Shown here: positions 43,458 to 52,021 of the stretch, piece by piece | Position numbering within the stretch: the stretch's first letter is position 1 | How the letters are laid out: every line of letters begins with the position of its first letter | From: Hyphomicrobiales bacterium | Lineage (GTDB): Bacteria; Pseudomonadota; Alphaproteobacteria; Rhizobiales; Rhizobiaceae | Direction: 5' to 3' | Length of the DNA: 64,000 bases | NCBI GenBank assembly: GCA_017305935.1 | Contig: JAFKJU010000006.1 | Coordinates: 248,001-312,000, forward strand | Notes under the pieces: model-generated | Database searches by the model: none | What the model was told of the DNA's origin: nothing | The model's input: the letters and a program-made list of their open reading frames with translations, nothing else | Program-made: the position numbers and the translations under genes

Positions 43458-44891
43458 CTATAAATTCGTCTGCGAAACGAACTTGATCGTCTGGAACGTT
43501 TCCAGCGCCTCCGGCCCGCCCTCGGAGCCATAGCCGGAATCCTTGACGCCGTTGAAGGGCACTTCCGCATAGGCAAGCCCGTAATCGTTGACCGACAGCA
43601 TTCCGGTCTGAATGTCCTCGGCAAAGCGCTGGGCGTTTTTCTGCGAGCGGGTGAAGGCGTAGGCGGCGAGGCCGAAGGGCAGGCGGTTGGCTTCCTCGAT
43701 GGCGTCGTCGACCTGCGAGAAACGGTTGACGACGGCGACCGGGCCGAAGGGCTCCTCGTTCATGATCGCCGCTTCCTTCGGCACGTCGGCGAGCACCGTC
43801 GGCTCGAAGAAGAAGCCGGCATTGCCGATGCGGTTGCCGCCGGCGAGCAGGCGCCCGCCCCTGGCGACGGCATCGCCGATCAGCCGGTCCATGGCATCCA
43901 GCCGGCGGGCATTTGCCATCGGCCCCATGTCGACCTCGTCCTTGAGGCCGTCGCCGACCCGCACCGCCTTCGCCGCCGTGACGAAATCCGAGAGCACCCG
44001 GTCGTAGACCGGCTCCTCGACCAGCACCCGCGTCGGGGCGATGCAGACCTGGCCGGCATTGTGGAACTTGTGGCCGGCGAGCATCGAGACGGCGGATCCG
44101 AGATCGGCATCGGCGCAGATGATGTAGGGCGCATGGCCGCCAAGCTCCATCGTCACCCGTTTCATATGCGCGCCGGCAAGCGATGTCAGATGTTTGCCGA
44201 CCGGCGTCGAGCCGGTGAAGGACACCTTGGCGATCACCGGATGCGGAATGAGATATTCCGAGATCTCGGCGGGAACGCCGTAGAGCAGATTGATCGCGCC
44301 GTCGGGGAAGCCGGCATCGGCAAAGGCGCGGATCATCGCGGCGCAGGAGGCCGGCGCCTCCTCGGCGGCCTTGAGGATGACGGTGCAGCCGGCGGCAAGG
44401 GCGGCCGAGATCTTGCGGATCGCCTGCGCCACCGGATAGTTCCAGGGCGTGAACGCGGCGACGACGCCGAGCGGCTCCTTCATCACCATCTGCTGCATCC
44501 CGCCCCGCCGGGCGGGGATGAGGCGTCCATAGGAGCGGATGCCCTCTTCGGCGAACCAGCGGATCACGTCGTCGGCATTGCGCAGTTCCGAGCGGGCCTC
44601 GGCCAGTGGCTTGCCCTGTTCCAGGGTCAGGATCGGCGCGATCTCCTCGATGCGCGCCTTGAGATTGTCGGCGGCGGCATGCAGCAGCCTGGCGCGGTCG
44701 CGGGCCGGCGTCTTGCGCCATTGGCGGAAGGCGTGCTCGGCGGCGGCAAGCGCGCGGTCCATCTCGGTCTGCCCCGCCTTGGCGACGCGGCCGATCTCGC
44801 TGCCGGTCGCCGGATTGAGCACCGGCAGTGTCTCGCCGCTGATGCTGTCGGTCCATTCGCCGGCGATGAAAAGTCGGGTATCGGGATACAT
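43458..44891 (-). CDS. NAD(P)-dependent aldehyde dehydrogenase (succinate-semialdehyde dehydrogenase-like)
   Basis: A 477-residue ALDH. Landmarks: FTPWNYPVAQAIRKISAALA, the cofactor glycine VSFTGSTPVGKHLTSLAGAH, the general base Glu in VTMELGGHAPYIICADADLG, the nucleophile Cys in NAGQVCIAPTRVLVEE, and EEPFGPVAVVNRF. ATG at 44891 (MYPDTRLFIAGEW) gives the family N-terminus; an in-frame start at 44933 would overlap the ADH stop. Follows the alcohol dehydrogenase gene closely, so alcohol-to-aldehyde-to-acid oxidation in one operon is likely. The Arg-rich substrate residues point to a carboxylated aldehyde but are not decisive. Confidence 0.9.
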   Translation of the reverse strand: MYPDTRLFIAGEWTDSISGETLPVLNPATGSEIGRVAKAGQTEMDRALAAAEHAFRQWRKTPARDRARLLHAAADNLKARIEEIAPILTLEQGKPLAEARSELRNADDVIRWFAEEGIRSYGRLIPARRGGMQQMVMKEPLGVVAAFTPWNYPVAQAIRKISAALAAGCTVILKAAEEAPASCAAMIRAFADAGFPDGAINLLYGVPAEISEYLIPHPVIAKVSFTGSTPVGKHLTSLAGAHMKRVTMELGGHAPYIICADADLGSAVSMLAGHKFHNAGQVCIAPTRVLVEEPVYDRVLSDFVTAAKAVRVGDGLKDEVDMGPMANARRLDAMDRLIGDAVARGGRLLAGGNRIGNAGFFFEPTVLADVPKEAAIMNEEPFGPVAVVNRFSQVDDAIEEANRLPFGLAAYAFTRSQKNAQRFAEDIQTGMLSVNDYGLAYAEVPFNGVKDSGYGSEGGPEALETFQTIKFVSQTNL

Positions 44892-44917
44892 GGTCGTCTG
44901 GTCCTGATGTCGAAGAA

Positions 44918-46021
44918 TCAATGGTCGAAGCATATGAGGGTGCGGGCGAGCACACCCTGTTCCAGCCAGCGGAAAGCATCGTTGATCGCCTCCAGGGCCA
45001 CGCGCTTGCCGACCTGGCGATCCAGCTCGAAGCGGCCGGTGCGGTAGAGGGCGAGGATGCGCTCGAAATCCCGCTCCGGCACACCGCCGCCGTAGTTGCT
45101 GCCGATAATGCGTTTCTGGGTGTTGGGCAGGGTCGAGGCCGGCAGGCAGACCATCTCGCCCTTGGCGGCGATGCCGACCGAAACCACCGAGCCGCCCAGC
45201 CGCACGCCGTCATAGGCCAGCGCGATCGCCGCCGGCCGCCCGGTGCAATCGACGATGCTGTCGGCGCCGCGCCCACGGCTGAGCACCTTCAACTCGGCAA
45301 CGACATCCTGCGTGGCGGAGTTGACGAAATGCGTCGCGCCGAAGGCACGGGCAACGGCTTCCTTCTCCGGGTTGATGTCGATGGCGGCGATGGCCTCCGC
45401 GCCGGCGAGCGCGGCGGCCTGGATGGCATTGATGCCGACACCGCCCACGCCGATCACGCCGACCACTTCGCCGGGCTCGACGCGGGCATCGTTGACGACG
45501 GCGCCGAAGCCGGTGGTCACCGCGCAGCCGACCAGTGCCGCGACCTCGAAGGGAACATCCTCCGCGATTTTCGAGCAGGCGGATTCCGGCACCACCGCCA
45601 GTTCGGCAAAGCTCGACAGGCAGGTGAAGTGATGGATCGGCCGTTCCCGCGTGCCCAGTCGGCGCGCGCCGTTCCAGAGCGTGCCGCCGCCGGCGGCCGC
45701 GCCATAGGTGTCGCACATGGTCGGCAGGCGCTTGTGGCAATAGAAGCATTCGCCGCAATTCGGTGCCCAGGAGAGGATGACATGATCGCCCTTGCGCACC
45801 TTGGAGACGGCCGAGCCGGTGCGCTCGACGATGCCGGCCGCCTCGTGGCCGAGGATGATGGGCAGCGGCGGAAGCGACTTGCCCTTGGCGGCGCTGAGAT
45901 CGCTGTGGCACACACCGGTGGCGACGATGCGCACCAGCACCTCGCGGTCGCCGGGATCGCCGAGCGGCACGTCCTCGATGACGAGGTCTTCATTGTAATT
46001 GTAGAGAACGGCGGCCTTCAT
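44918..46021 (-). CDS. Zinc-dependent alcohol dehydrogenase (medium-chain, class III-like)
   Basis: A 367-residue MDR. Catalytic zinc ligands: Cys and Ser/Thr pocket in TGVCHSDLSAAKG, His in LGHEAAGIVERTG, and Cys in ALVGCAVTTGFGAV; structural-zinc four-cysteine lobe in NCGECFYCHKRLPTMCDTYG. Cofactor motif IGVGGVGINAIQAAALAGA. ATG at 46021 overlaps the acyl-CoA synthetase stop (ATGA). Related to the AdhC/formaldehyde-type enzymes but with a short active-site loop. Feeds the aldehyde dehydrogenase encoded next. Confidence 0.9.
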   Translation of the reverse strand: MKAAVLYNYNEDLVIEDVPLGDPGDREVLVRIVATGVCHSDLSAAKGKSLPPLPIILGHEAAGIVERTGSAVSKVRKGDHVILSWAPNCGECFYCHKRLPTMCDTYGAAAGGGTLWNGARRLGTRERPIHHFTCLSSFAELAVVPESACSKIAEDVPFEVAALVGCAVTTGFGAVVNDARVEPGEVVGVIGVGGVGINAIQAAALAGAEAIAAIDINPEKEAVARAFGATHFVNSATQDVVAELKVLSRGRGADSIVDCTGRPAAIALAYDGVRLGGSVVSVGIAAKGEMVCLPASTLPNTQKRIIGSNYGGGVPERDFERILALYRTGRFELDRQVGKRVALEAINDAFRWLEQGVLARTLICFDH

Positions 46022-47577
46022 TGCGGTTGTCTCCCCGTGGGATATGCGTTCGTCTGTCTCGTGCCCGACAATCTGTCCCAGCTGCCATCGAGTGCGGCGG
46101 GAAGCCGGTGCTTCATGATGCGCTGGCTCGGCGTGCGCTCGAAATCCTCGATCACGACGAGGTATCGCGGGTTCTGGAACGGCGCCAGCCTTTCTCCAAG
46201 CCAATCGGAGAAGGAAGACAGATCGATTTCCGCGCCCTGCTTGGGCTTGAGGAACAGCTTGATCTCCTGCTCGCCGACCTCGGCCCTGACGCCGATCAGG
46301 GCGCACTCCTCGACCAGCGGATGGCTGCCGGCGACATGCTCGACCTCGAAAGCGGAGACGTTCTCGCCGCGCACGCGCACGCTGTCGGTCAGGCGGCCGA
46401 GGAAATAGAGATTGCCCTCGGCATCGATCATGCCGAGATCGCCGGTATGGAAGCCGTCGGGACGCAGGGCCTTGGCGGTCGCCTCCTCGTTGCGGAAATA
46501 GCCGGCGAAAACCGCGCCTTCCCGGCGCGGATGGACGACGATCTCGCCGGCGGTGCCGGCCGGCACCGGCCTGCCCTCGTCGTCGAGAATCTCAACCCGC
46601 AGCCATGGCACCGGCTTGCCGACTGAACCAAGCAGGCCGCTTTCGTTGAAGGTGGTGATGCTGGAGGATTCGGTCATGCCGTAGCATTCGCGCAGCGGCA
46701 TGCCGAAGCGCTCCTCGAACGCCCGCCAGAGGTCGCGCGGGCAGCCGCCGCCCCAGGCGACCCGGACCCCATGGTTCCGGTCGCCGGCCTCTTCCGGCTG
46801 CTTCAGCAGGATTTGCAGGACGCCGCCGAGATAGTGGATCTGCGTCGCGCCGCAGTCGCGCACCTGATCCCAGAAACGGCTGGCGCTGAACCGCTGCACC
46901 ATGGCGAGCCGCACATCGCGCAGCAGCGGGATGGGAACGAGCTGGGCGCCGCCAATGTGATAAAGCGGCTCCCAGACGAAAAAGACATCGCCATCGCGCG
47001 CATCCGCGCAGAGCATCGCCCCCTCGGACGCATAGCGCAGCATGCGATGGGTGACGCACACACCTTTGGGACGGCCCGTGGTGCCGGAGGTGTAATTCAG
47101 CGCGAACAGATCGTCCGCCTCCGGCAAGGCCTCCGAAAAGACGTGGCCGCCGGCAACCAGCCGGTCGAGCGAGCCCGCCTCCCCGGTTTCGGCGACGAGT
47201 CGGAAGGCACCGGTATCCACGCCGCAATCGAGAATATTGGCGAACAGGTCGCGATCGGCGAAGACGACGCGCGGATCGCAATGTTCGAGGATGTATTTCA
47301 GGCCGTCGCCGCGCAACTGCACATTCACCGGCACCCAGACCGCGCCGCATTTGGCGATGGCGAACAGCACAGCCAGGCTGTCGGGGCTGTTGCGCAGCAT
47401 CAGCGCCACGCGATCGCCCTTGACGACGCCGAGACGGCGCAGCTCCGCCGCCACGCTGTCCGAGGTGCGATGCAGATCCGAGAATGTGATCGGCTCACCA
47501 TCGAAGGTGGCGTAAACGGCATCCGGCGAGATCCTGGCCCGGACCGCCAGCAGGGAGATGAAACCTTTGTCTTCCAC
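46018..47577 (-). CDS. AMP-dependent acyl-CoA synthetase/ligase
   Basis: A 519-residue adenylate-forming ligase. P-loop LNYTSGTTGRPKGVCVTHRM, A5 motif RECYGMTESSSITTFNESGL, A7 HTGDLGMIDAEGNLYFLGRL, A8 SVRVRGENVSAFEVEHVAGS, but the late A10 Lys is poorly defined (SQRIMKHRLPAAL carries a candidate). It activates a carboxylic acid with ATP and CoA. GTG at 47577 is the start. Next upstream gene (33 bp) is the enoyl-CoA hydratase, and the ADH overlaps it downstream, so acyl-CoA formation is linked to alcohol/aldehyde oxidation. Best guess class: crotonobetaine/cyclohexanecarboxylate-type ligases. Confidence 0.9.
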   Translation of the reverse strand: MEDKGFISLLAVRARISPDAVYATFDGEPITFSDLHRTSDSVAAELRRLGVVKGDRVALMLRNSPDSLAVLFAIAKCGAVWVPVNVQLRGDGLKYILEHCDPRVVFADRDLFANILDCGVDTGAFRLVAETGEAGSLDRLVAGGHVFSEALPEADDLFALNYTSGTTGRPKGVCVTHRMLRYASEGAMLCADARDGDVFFVWEPLYHIGGAQLVPIPLLRDVRLAMVQRFSASRFWDQVRDCGATQIHYLGGVLQILLKQPEEAGDRNHGVRVAWGGGCPRDLWRAFEERFGMPLRECYGMTESSSITTFNESGLLGSVGKPVPWLRVEILDDEGRPVPAGTAGEIVVHPRREGAVFAGYFRNEEATAKALRPDGFHTGDLGMIDAEGNLYFLGRLTDSVRVRGENVSAFEVEHVAGSHPLVEECALIGVRAEVGEQEIKLFLKPKQGAEIDLSSFSDWLGERLAPFQNPRYLVVIEDFERTPSQRIMKHRLPAALDGSWDRLSGTRQTNAYPTGRQPQ

Positions 47578-47610
47578 GTCAAAATCCTGAATTCGTCGCT
47601 GTCGAACGGC

Positions 47611-48384
47611 TTAGCCGGCGGACCTGGCCGCGCGGGCGGAGAGGAAGCGCTCCATCATGCGGTTGGGCTCGCCATCGGCATAGGCGATGCGCTGATTGCG
47701 CACGCCGGAGGCCAGCGCATCGCGGAAGCGGGCCTCGGTGACCTCGCGGAACCGCTGCTTGTTGAGCTTCATGGCCAGGCGCGGCTTGGCGGCGAGTTCC
47801 TCGCCCAGCGCCAACGCGGCGGCCAGAACCTCTTCCTGCGGCACGATGCGGTTGATGAGGCCGATGGCGACGCATTCCGAGGCCGGCATCATGCGGCCGC
47901 TGAGCGTCAGGTCGGTCGTGCGCGCCAGCCCGATCATCTCCATCATGATCCACGGGCCGGTGGTGCTGGCGATGCCGGAATTGATCTCCGGCTGGCCCAT
48001 CTTCACCCCGTCATGGCCGATGCGGAAATCGCCGAGCAGCGCCACCTGGAAGGCAGAGCCGGCGGCAAGGCCGTTCAGCGCCATGATCAGCGGCTTGGAG
48101 AGGCTGCGGATGCGATCGTAGAGGCGCTCCCATTCGCCGATCCAGAGTTCGGCGCGATCGGGATCGAAGGTCTTGGTTTCGTTGAGATCCTGGCCCGCGC
48201 CGAAGGCACGCTCTCCCGCCCCCGTCACGATGATGGCGCCGACCGCGTCGTCTTCTTCAGCGGCATCGAGGGCGCAGACGAGATCGGCGCGCATCTGCGC
48301 ATGCCAGGCGTTCAGGACCTCCGGGCGATTGAGGGTAATCACGCGGCAGGAGGCCCGCTGCTCGGTCAGAATGAAGGTCGTCAT
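47611..48384 (-). CDS. Enoyl-CoA hydratase/isomerase family protein
   Basis: A 257-residue crotonase-fold protein: VITLNRPEVLNAWHAQMRAD, oxyanion loop GERAFGAGQDLNE, catalytic region ALNGLAAGSAFQVALLGDFR, then GVKMGQPEINSGIASTTGPW. The second catalytic-type Glu (QPEI) is kept, while the first Glu common in hydratases is replaced (SAFQVALL), so isomerase or hydrolase activity is possible. ATG at 48384 has GGATC before it; ATG at 48393 is in frame. First gene of the operon ending at 43458, with the IclR-type palindrome 48408-48423 immediately upstream. Confidence 0.86.
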   Translation of the reverse strand: MTTFILTEQRASCRVITLNRPEVLNAWHAQMRADLVCALDAAEEDDAVGAIIVTGAGERAFGAGQDLNETKTFDPDRAELWIGEWERLYDRIRSLSKPLIMALNGLAAGSAFQVALLGDFRIGHDGVKMGQPEINSGIASTTGPWIMMEMIGLARTTDLTLSGRMMPASECVAIGLINRIVPQEEVLAAALALGEELAAKPRLAMKLNKQRFREVTEARFRDALASGVRNQRIAYADGEPNRMMERFLSARAARSAG

Positions 48385-48407
48385 GTGATCCATCGTATTA
48401 TATTGTG

Positions 48408-48423
48408 ATACGAAGTATCGTAT
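48408..48423. promoter_or_regulatory. Putative IclR operator: ATACGA-AGTA-TCGTAT
   Basis: A perfect 6-4-6 inverted repeat, 24 bp upstream of the enoyl-CoA hydratase start. An overlapping second repeat (CGTAT...ATACG, 48394-48412) makes a composite site. The adjacent IclR-family protein is the obvious candidate; such sites near the start would suit repression. Confidence 0.5.
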
Positions 48424-48542
48424 TTCGATGAATGAAAATGTCAACGGGATTTTTCACGACATGGAAAATTGACGGCCGATGGCGTCTTCGGCCACGCGTT
48501 TCCGGGCGAAGGTTTGGCGATGCGGGCGTCAGACGAGCCGGC

Positions 48543-49340
48543 TTAGAAAGGGGAAGATGCCTGCGAGATCGAGCGCGCGGCGGCGACGACGAGCGGCGCC
48601 AGCACCTCTTCGGCCCTTTCCGCCGTATAGCGCGCGCTGGACACGCCGATATTGACGGCGGCGACGGGACGCCCGGTCTGGTCGAGGACGGCGGCGGCGA
48701 CCGAGAGATCGCCGGGGAAAAACTCTTCCCAGGCGGTGGCATAGCCAAGCCTGCGGGCCGTTTCGAGCTGTGCGGCGAGCGCATCGACGGTATGGACCGT
48801 CTGCGGCGTGAAGGCCTGCAGGCGCGAGCATTCGAGCAGCGACCGCGCCTCCTCCGGCGGCAGGCGCGAGAGGATCGCCCGCCCCGGCGCCGTGCAGAAG
48901 GCGGGCATGCGGGTGCCGACGACGACGTCGGTGTTCAGCATATGACGGCTCATGAAGCGGGCGGCGAAAACGATGTCCGGCCCATCCGGCAGCGTCAGGT
49001 TGACCGTCTCTTCCGTCTCGCGGCTGAGATGCAGCAGATAGGGCATCGCCCGGTTGACCAGCGGATTGGCGGTGATGAAATGGCGAGCCATTTCAAGGCT
49101 TCGCAGGCTGAGCTCGAAGCGCTTGGTGACCGGGTCCTTCTGCAGGTAGCCGAGCCGGTTCAGCGTATGGGTGAAGCGCTGGGCCGCGCTTTTGTCGAGG
49201 CCGACATTGGCGCAGATCTGCGCCAGGCTGAGGCTGCGGTTTACCCCGTCGAAGGCTTCGAGCACGCGAAACGCTTTTTCCACCGACCGCACCATCAGCG
49301 GATCGGCATCCTCATCCTTCCTGGTTTCATCTAAGGACAC
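48543..49340 (-). CDS. IclR-family transcriptional regulator
   Basis: A 265-residue IclR regulator. Winged helix at residues about 18-75 (SVEKAFRVLEAFDGVNRSLS, LAQICANVGLDKSAAQRFTH, LNRLGYLQKDPVTKRF) and the C-terminal effector domain with the family block AFCTAPGRAILSRLPPEEA and DLSVAAAVLDQTGRPVAAVN. GTG at 49340 is the likely start. It lies 119 bp upstream of the hydratase operon on the same strand, so it may be its own unit; the composite palindrome at 48394-48423 lies between. Confidence 0.9.
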   Translation of the reverse strand: MSLDETRKDEDADPLMVRSVEKAFRVLEAFDGVNRSLSLAQICANVGLDKSAAQRFTHTLNRLGYLQKDPVTKRFELSLRSLEMARHFITANPLVNRAMPYLLHLSRETEETVNLTLPDGPDIVFAARFMSRHMLNTDVVVGTRMPAFCTAPGRAILSRLPPEEARSLLECSRLQAFTPQTVHTVDALAAQLETARRLGYATAWEEFFPGDLSVAAAVLDQTGRPVAAVNIGVSSARYTAERAEEVLAPLVVAAARSISQASSPF

Positions 49341-49445
49341 GCGCGTTACCCCTAGCTATCGCTGCGGCGCGCCCGGGGGCGGCATATGGAACGCCTCTCC
49401 TGTAACCTGCGCCCCGCGCGCCGGCAAGCCCGCCGGTCGGCAGGA

Positions 49446-50132
49446 TCAGACAGAGCTCTTGAACAGCAGGTCGCGCACCCGGTCGGAATCATGGGCGACA
49501 TGCTCGCGCATCTGCGCCCGCGCCGCCTCGCTGTCGCCGCCGAGGATCGCCAGCGCCAGCAGGCGATGGTCCACCGCCTCCGGCGTCGGCGACGGGGCGC
49601 TCTGGTTGCAGAAATACCAGAGCCGCAGGGCGAGATTGAAATTCTGGGTCAGCATGGCGAGCAGGTAATCGTTGCGCGCCATGCGGTAAATCTGCCGGTG
49701 GACCTCGGCATCGCCGGCGATCTGCGCGGAAATATCCCGCTCCATGGCCAGCCGGTCGGCCAGCCGCACCAGCGCCTGTCGCTCCTGCGGCGCGGCGCGC
49801 ATGGCCGCCAGCGCCGCCGCGAGCCCCTCGATCTCCAGCCGCACCTCCTTGATCGACTGCTGGTCGCGCAGACCGATATCGGCGGAGAAGATGCCGCGGC
49901 GCGGATAGATGACGACCAGATGCTCGCCTTCCAGCCGCCGCAACGCCTCGCGAATCGGCGCGAGACCGATCTCCAGTTCCAGCGTCAGCTCGCGCTCGTT
50001 CAGCGGCTGCAGCGGCTGGTAATGCAGGCGCACCAGACGGTCGAGCAGGATGCCATAGGCCTTGTCGCTGAAGCGGCTTTCCGACTTGGTCGCCTTGTCG
50101 CTGCCGGGAAGCATGGCCGCCATGTTCATCAT
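49446..50132 (-). CDS. GntR-family regulator (FCD subfamily)
   Basis: A 228-residue FCD-type GntR regulator. Winged helix in residues about 20-85: LVRLHYQPLQPLNERELTLE, LEIGLAPIREALRRLEGEHL, VVIYPRRGIFSADIG. FCD domain follows with EVRLEIEGLAAALAAMRA, AEVHRQIYRMARNDYLLAML and ALAILGGDSEAARAQMREHV (D-x3-H-like metal ligands). ATG at 50132 has AAGGA 6 bp upstream; ATG at 50147 is in frame. Directly downstream (28 bp) of the amino-acid ABC ATPase, so it is a likely regulator of that transporter. Confidence 0.87.
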   Translation of the reverse strand: MMNMAAMLPGSDKATKSESRFSDKAYGILLDRLVRLHYQPLQPLNERELTLELEIGLAPIREALRRLEGEHLVVIYPRRGIFSADIGLRDQQSIKEVRLEIEGLAAALAAMRAAPQERQALVRLADRLAMERDISAQIAGDAEVHRQIYRMARNDYLLAMLTQNFNLALRLWYFCNQSAPSPTPEAVDHRLLALAILGGDSEAARAQMREHVAHDSDRVRDLLFKSSV

Positions 50133-50160
50133 TCCCTGTCCTTCCATCTGCACGATGCCC

Positions 50161-50910
50161 TCACAGCCGCCCCGCGGCGGTGACCCGGCGCAAGAAGGAC
50201 TGGGTCGCCGCCTCGCGCGGGGCGCCGAACACCTGCTCCGGCGGCCCCTCCTCCAGGATCCTGCCGGCATAGAGAAAGCACACTTTATCCGAGATTTCGC
50301 GCGCAAAACTCATTTCATGGGTCGTCAGTAGCATTGTCATGCCCTGCTTCGCCAGATCGCGCACCAGATCGAGCACCTCCATCACCAGTTCCGGATCGAG
50401 CGCCGAGGTGATCTCGTCGAGCAGCAGCACTTCCGGCTGCATGATCATGGTGCGGGCGATGGCGACGCGCTGCTGCTGGCCGCCGGAAAGCTGGTCGGGG
50501 AAGGATTTCGCTTTGTCGCGCATGCCGACGCGCTCCAGCATGGCGAGTGCGCGGGCCTCCGCCTCCGCCCGGCTGCAGGAGTCGGTGGTGACCGGGGCGA
50601 CGGTGCAATTGTCGAGCACCGACATATGCGGAAACAGGTTATAACTCTGGAACACCATGCCGATGCGCCGCCTGAGCGCCACATGATCGATGCCGAGGCC
50701 GGAAATCACCTCGCCGTCGAAGCGGATCTGGCCCTGCTGGATGTCCTCCAGCCCGTTGAGGCAGCGCAGCAGCGTCGATTTGCCCGAGCCCGACGCGCCG
50801 ATCAGCGACACCACCGAATGGCGGGGAATGTCGAGATCGATGCCGTCGATGACCCGCACCTTACCGTAGGACTTGCCGATGCCCTTGAGTTCGATCAACG
50901 CTTTGCCCAT
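50161..50910 (-). CDS. Amino-acid-type ABC transporter ATP-binding protein (GlnQ-like)
   Basis: A 249-residue ATPase: Walker [22 protein letters not shown]-loop FQSYNLFPHMSVLDNCTVAP, signature LSGGQQQRVAIARTMIMQPE, Walker [21 protein letters not shown] (Ile where Pro is common), H-loop TTHEMSFA. ATG at 50910 is 2 bp before the permease stop (50912). It completes a binding protein - permease - ATPase - GntR unit. Confidence 0.92.
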   Translation of the reverse strand: MGKALIELKGIGKSYGKVRVIDGIDLDIPRHSVVSLIGASGSGKSTLLRCLNGLEDIQQGQIRFDGEVISGLGIDHVALRRRIGMVFQSYNLFPHMSVLDNCTVAPVTTDSCSRAEAEARALAMLERVGMRDKAKSFPDQLSGGQQQRVAIARTMIMQPEVLLLDEITSALDPELVMEVLDLVRDLAKQGMTMLLTTHEMSFAREISDKVCFLYAGRILEEGPPEQVFGAPREAATQSFLRRVTAAGRL

Positions 50911-50911
50911 C

Positions 50912-52021
50912 TCAGCGGCCCTCCTTGCTGTCGGCGCGGGAGACGAGATAATCGACCAGCCGGGTCTGAGGAATGGTGACGGCGATGAACAGGATGCAGA
51001 CAACGGTCACCGACGAGAGATTGTAGTAATTGGCCGAATAGATCTTCGCCTGGGTGAAGGCATCGACGATACCGACGATGTTGACCAGCGCCGTGTCCTT
51101 CTGCAGCGCGATGAAATTGCCGAGCATCGGCCCGGCGATGCGGCGCATGGCCTGCGGCAGCACGATGAGGCGCAGCACCGCGCCCGGCGGAATGCCGAGC
51201 GACTGGGCGGCGGAAATCTGGCTGCGGTGAATGCCCTGCAGGCCGGCGCGGAACTGCTCGCCATTATAGGCGGCATAGGTCAGCGACAGCGCCACGATGG
51301 CATAGAGCATCGGCTGGCCACCGCTGATCACCGGAATGCCCATCAGCGGCACGCCGAAGCAGACGAGATAGATGATGACGATGGCCGGCAGGCTGCGGAA
51401 AATATCGACATAGAAGATGCACACGCCGCGCACCAGCGTGAAGCTCGACCCCTGCAGCGAGCGGCCGATGGCCAGCATCAGCCCGAACAGCATCGACAGC
51501 AGTTGCGCCGCAATCGCGATGGACAGGTTGGTGCCGAAAGCCTTGGTGACATCGACCAGGCTGGCGAGAATGACATCGCCGCGCAAAAAGGTCTTGTAGA
51601 CCACCGCATCGTTGATGGTGAGGAAGGTGGCGATGGCAAGCACCGGCAGCAGGAAGCCGCTGATGCCCATTGCCGTGAAGGCATGGTGGCGCGCATGCGC
51701 CGCCTGCTCGCGCGCCGCGACGTAATCGCCGCCGCCCCAGGCTTCTGCCGAGCGGGCATGGCTGCGCAGCGCCCGGCCGATGGGCACGGAGAGCACGAGG
51801 GCGATGCAGAGCGCCGCCAATCCTGCGCCAAGCGGCCGGAACTCCGCACCGGCCAGCGCGGCGACATTGCCGCCGGCAAGCATCGCGATGCCGACCGCGA
51901 CCGCCGCAAGCGCGGCGGCCGTGGCGACGGGCCAGCCGGTCGGCAAGGGCGTGGTCTGGCGGGTTGCCCCGGCAGCCGCCCCTGCCGGGACCGGATCGTC
52001 CATGGTCTTTGCCATCGTCAT
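50912..52021 (-). CDS. Amino-acid-type ABC transporter permease with an N-terminal extension
   Basis: A 369-residue HisMQ-type permease, longer than the usual 220-250. The first ~130 residues add two extra hydrophobic helices (VATAAALAAVAVGIAMLAGG, GAGLAALCIALVLSVPIGRA) and a charged loop before the standard core (NLSIAIAAQLLSMLFGLMLA and on). The EAA motif EQFRAGLQGIHRSQISAAQS and IVLPQAMRRIAGPMLGNFIA are intact. ATG at 52021 overlaps the binding-protein stop. The extension suggests a GltK/AapQ-like fused permease. Homodimer expected as no second permease gene is present. Confidence 0.9.
   Translation of the reverse strand: MTMAKTMDDPVPAGAAAGATRQTTPLPTGWPVATAAALAAVAVGIAMLAGGNVAALAGAEFRPLGAGLAALCIALVLSVPIGRALRSHARSAEAWGGGDYVAAREQAAHARHHAFTAMGISGFLLPVLAIATFLTINDAVVYKTFLRGDVILASLVDVTKAFGTNLSIAIAAQLLSMLFGLMLAIGRSLQGSSFTLVRGVCIFYVDIFRSLPAIVIIYLVCFGVPLMGIPVISGGQPMLYAIVALSLTYAAYNGEQFRAGLQGIHRSQISAAQSLGIPPGAVLRLIVLPQAMRRIAGPMLGNFIALQKDTALVNIVGIVDAFTQAKIYSANYYNLSSVTVVCILFIAVTIPQTRLVDYLVSRADSKEGR

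Noticed and set aside
43435-45276. A 613-codon minus-strand open frame across the aldehyde and alcohol dehydrogenase genes
   Set aside because: It is a shifted frame of the two true genes, rich in Arg/Ala/Gly without motifs.
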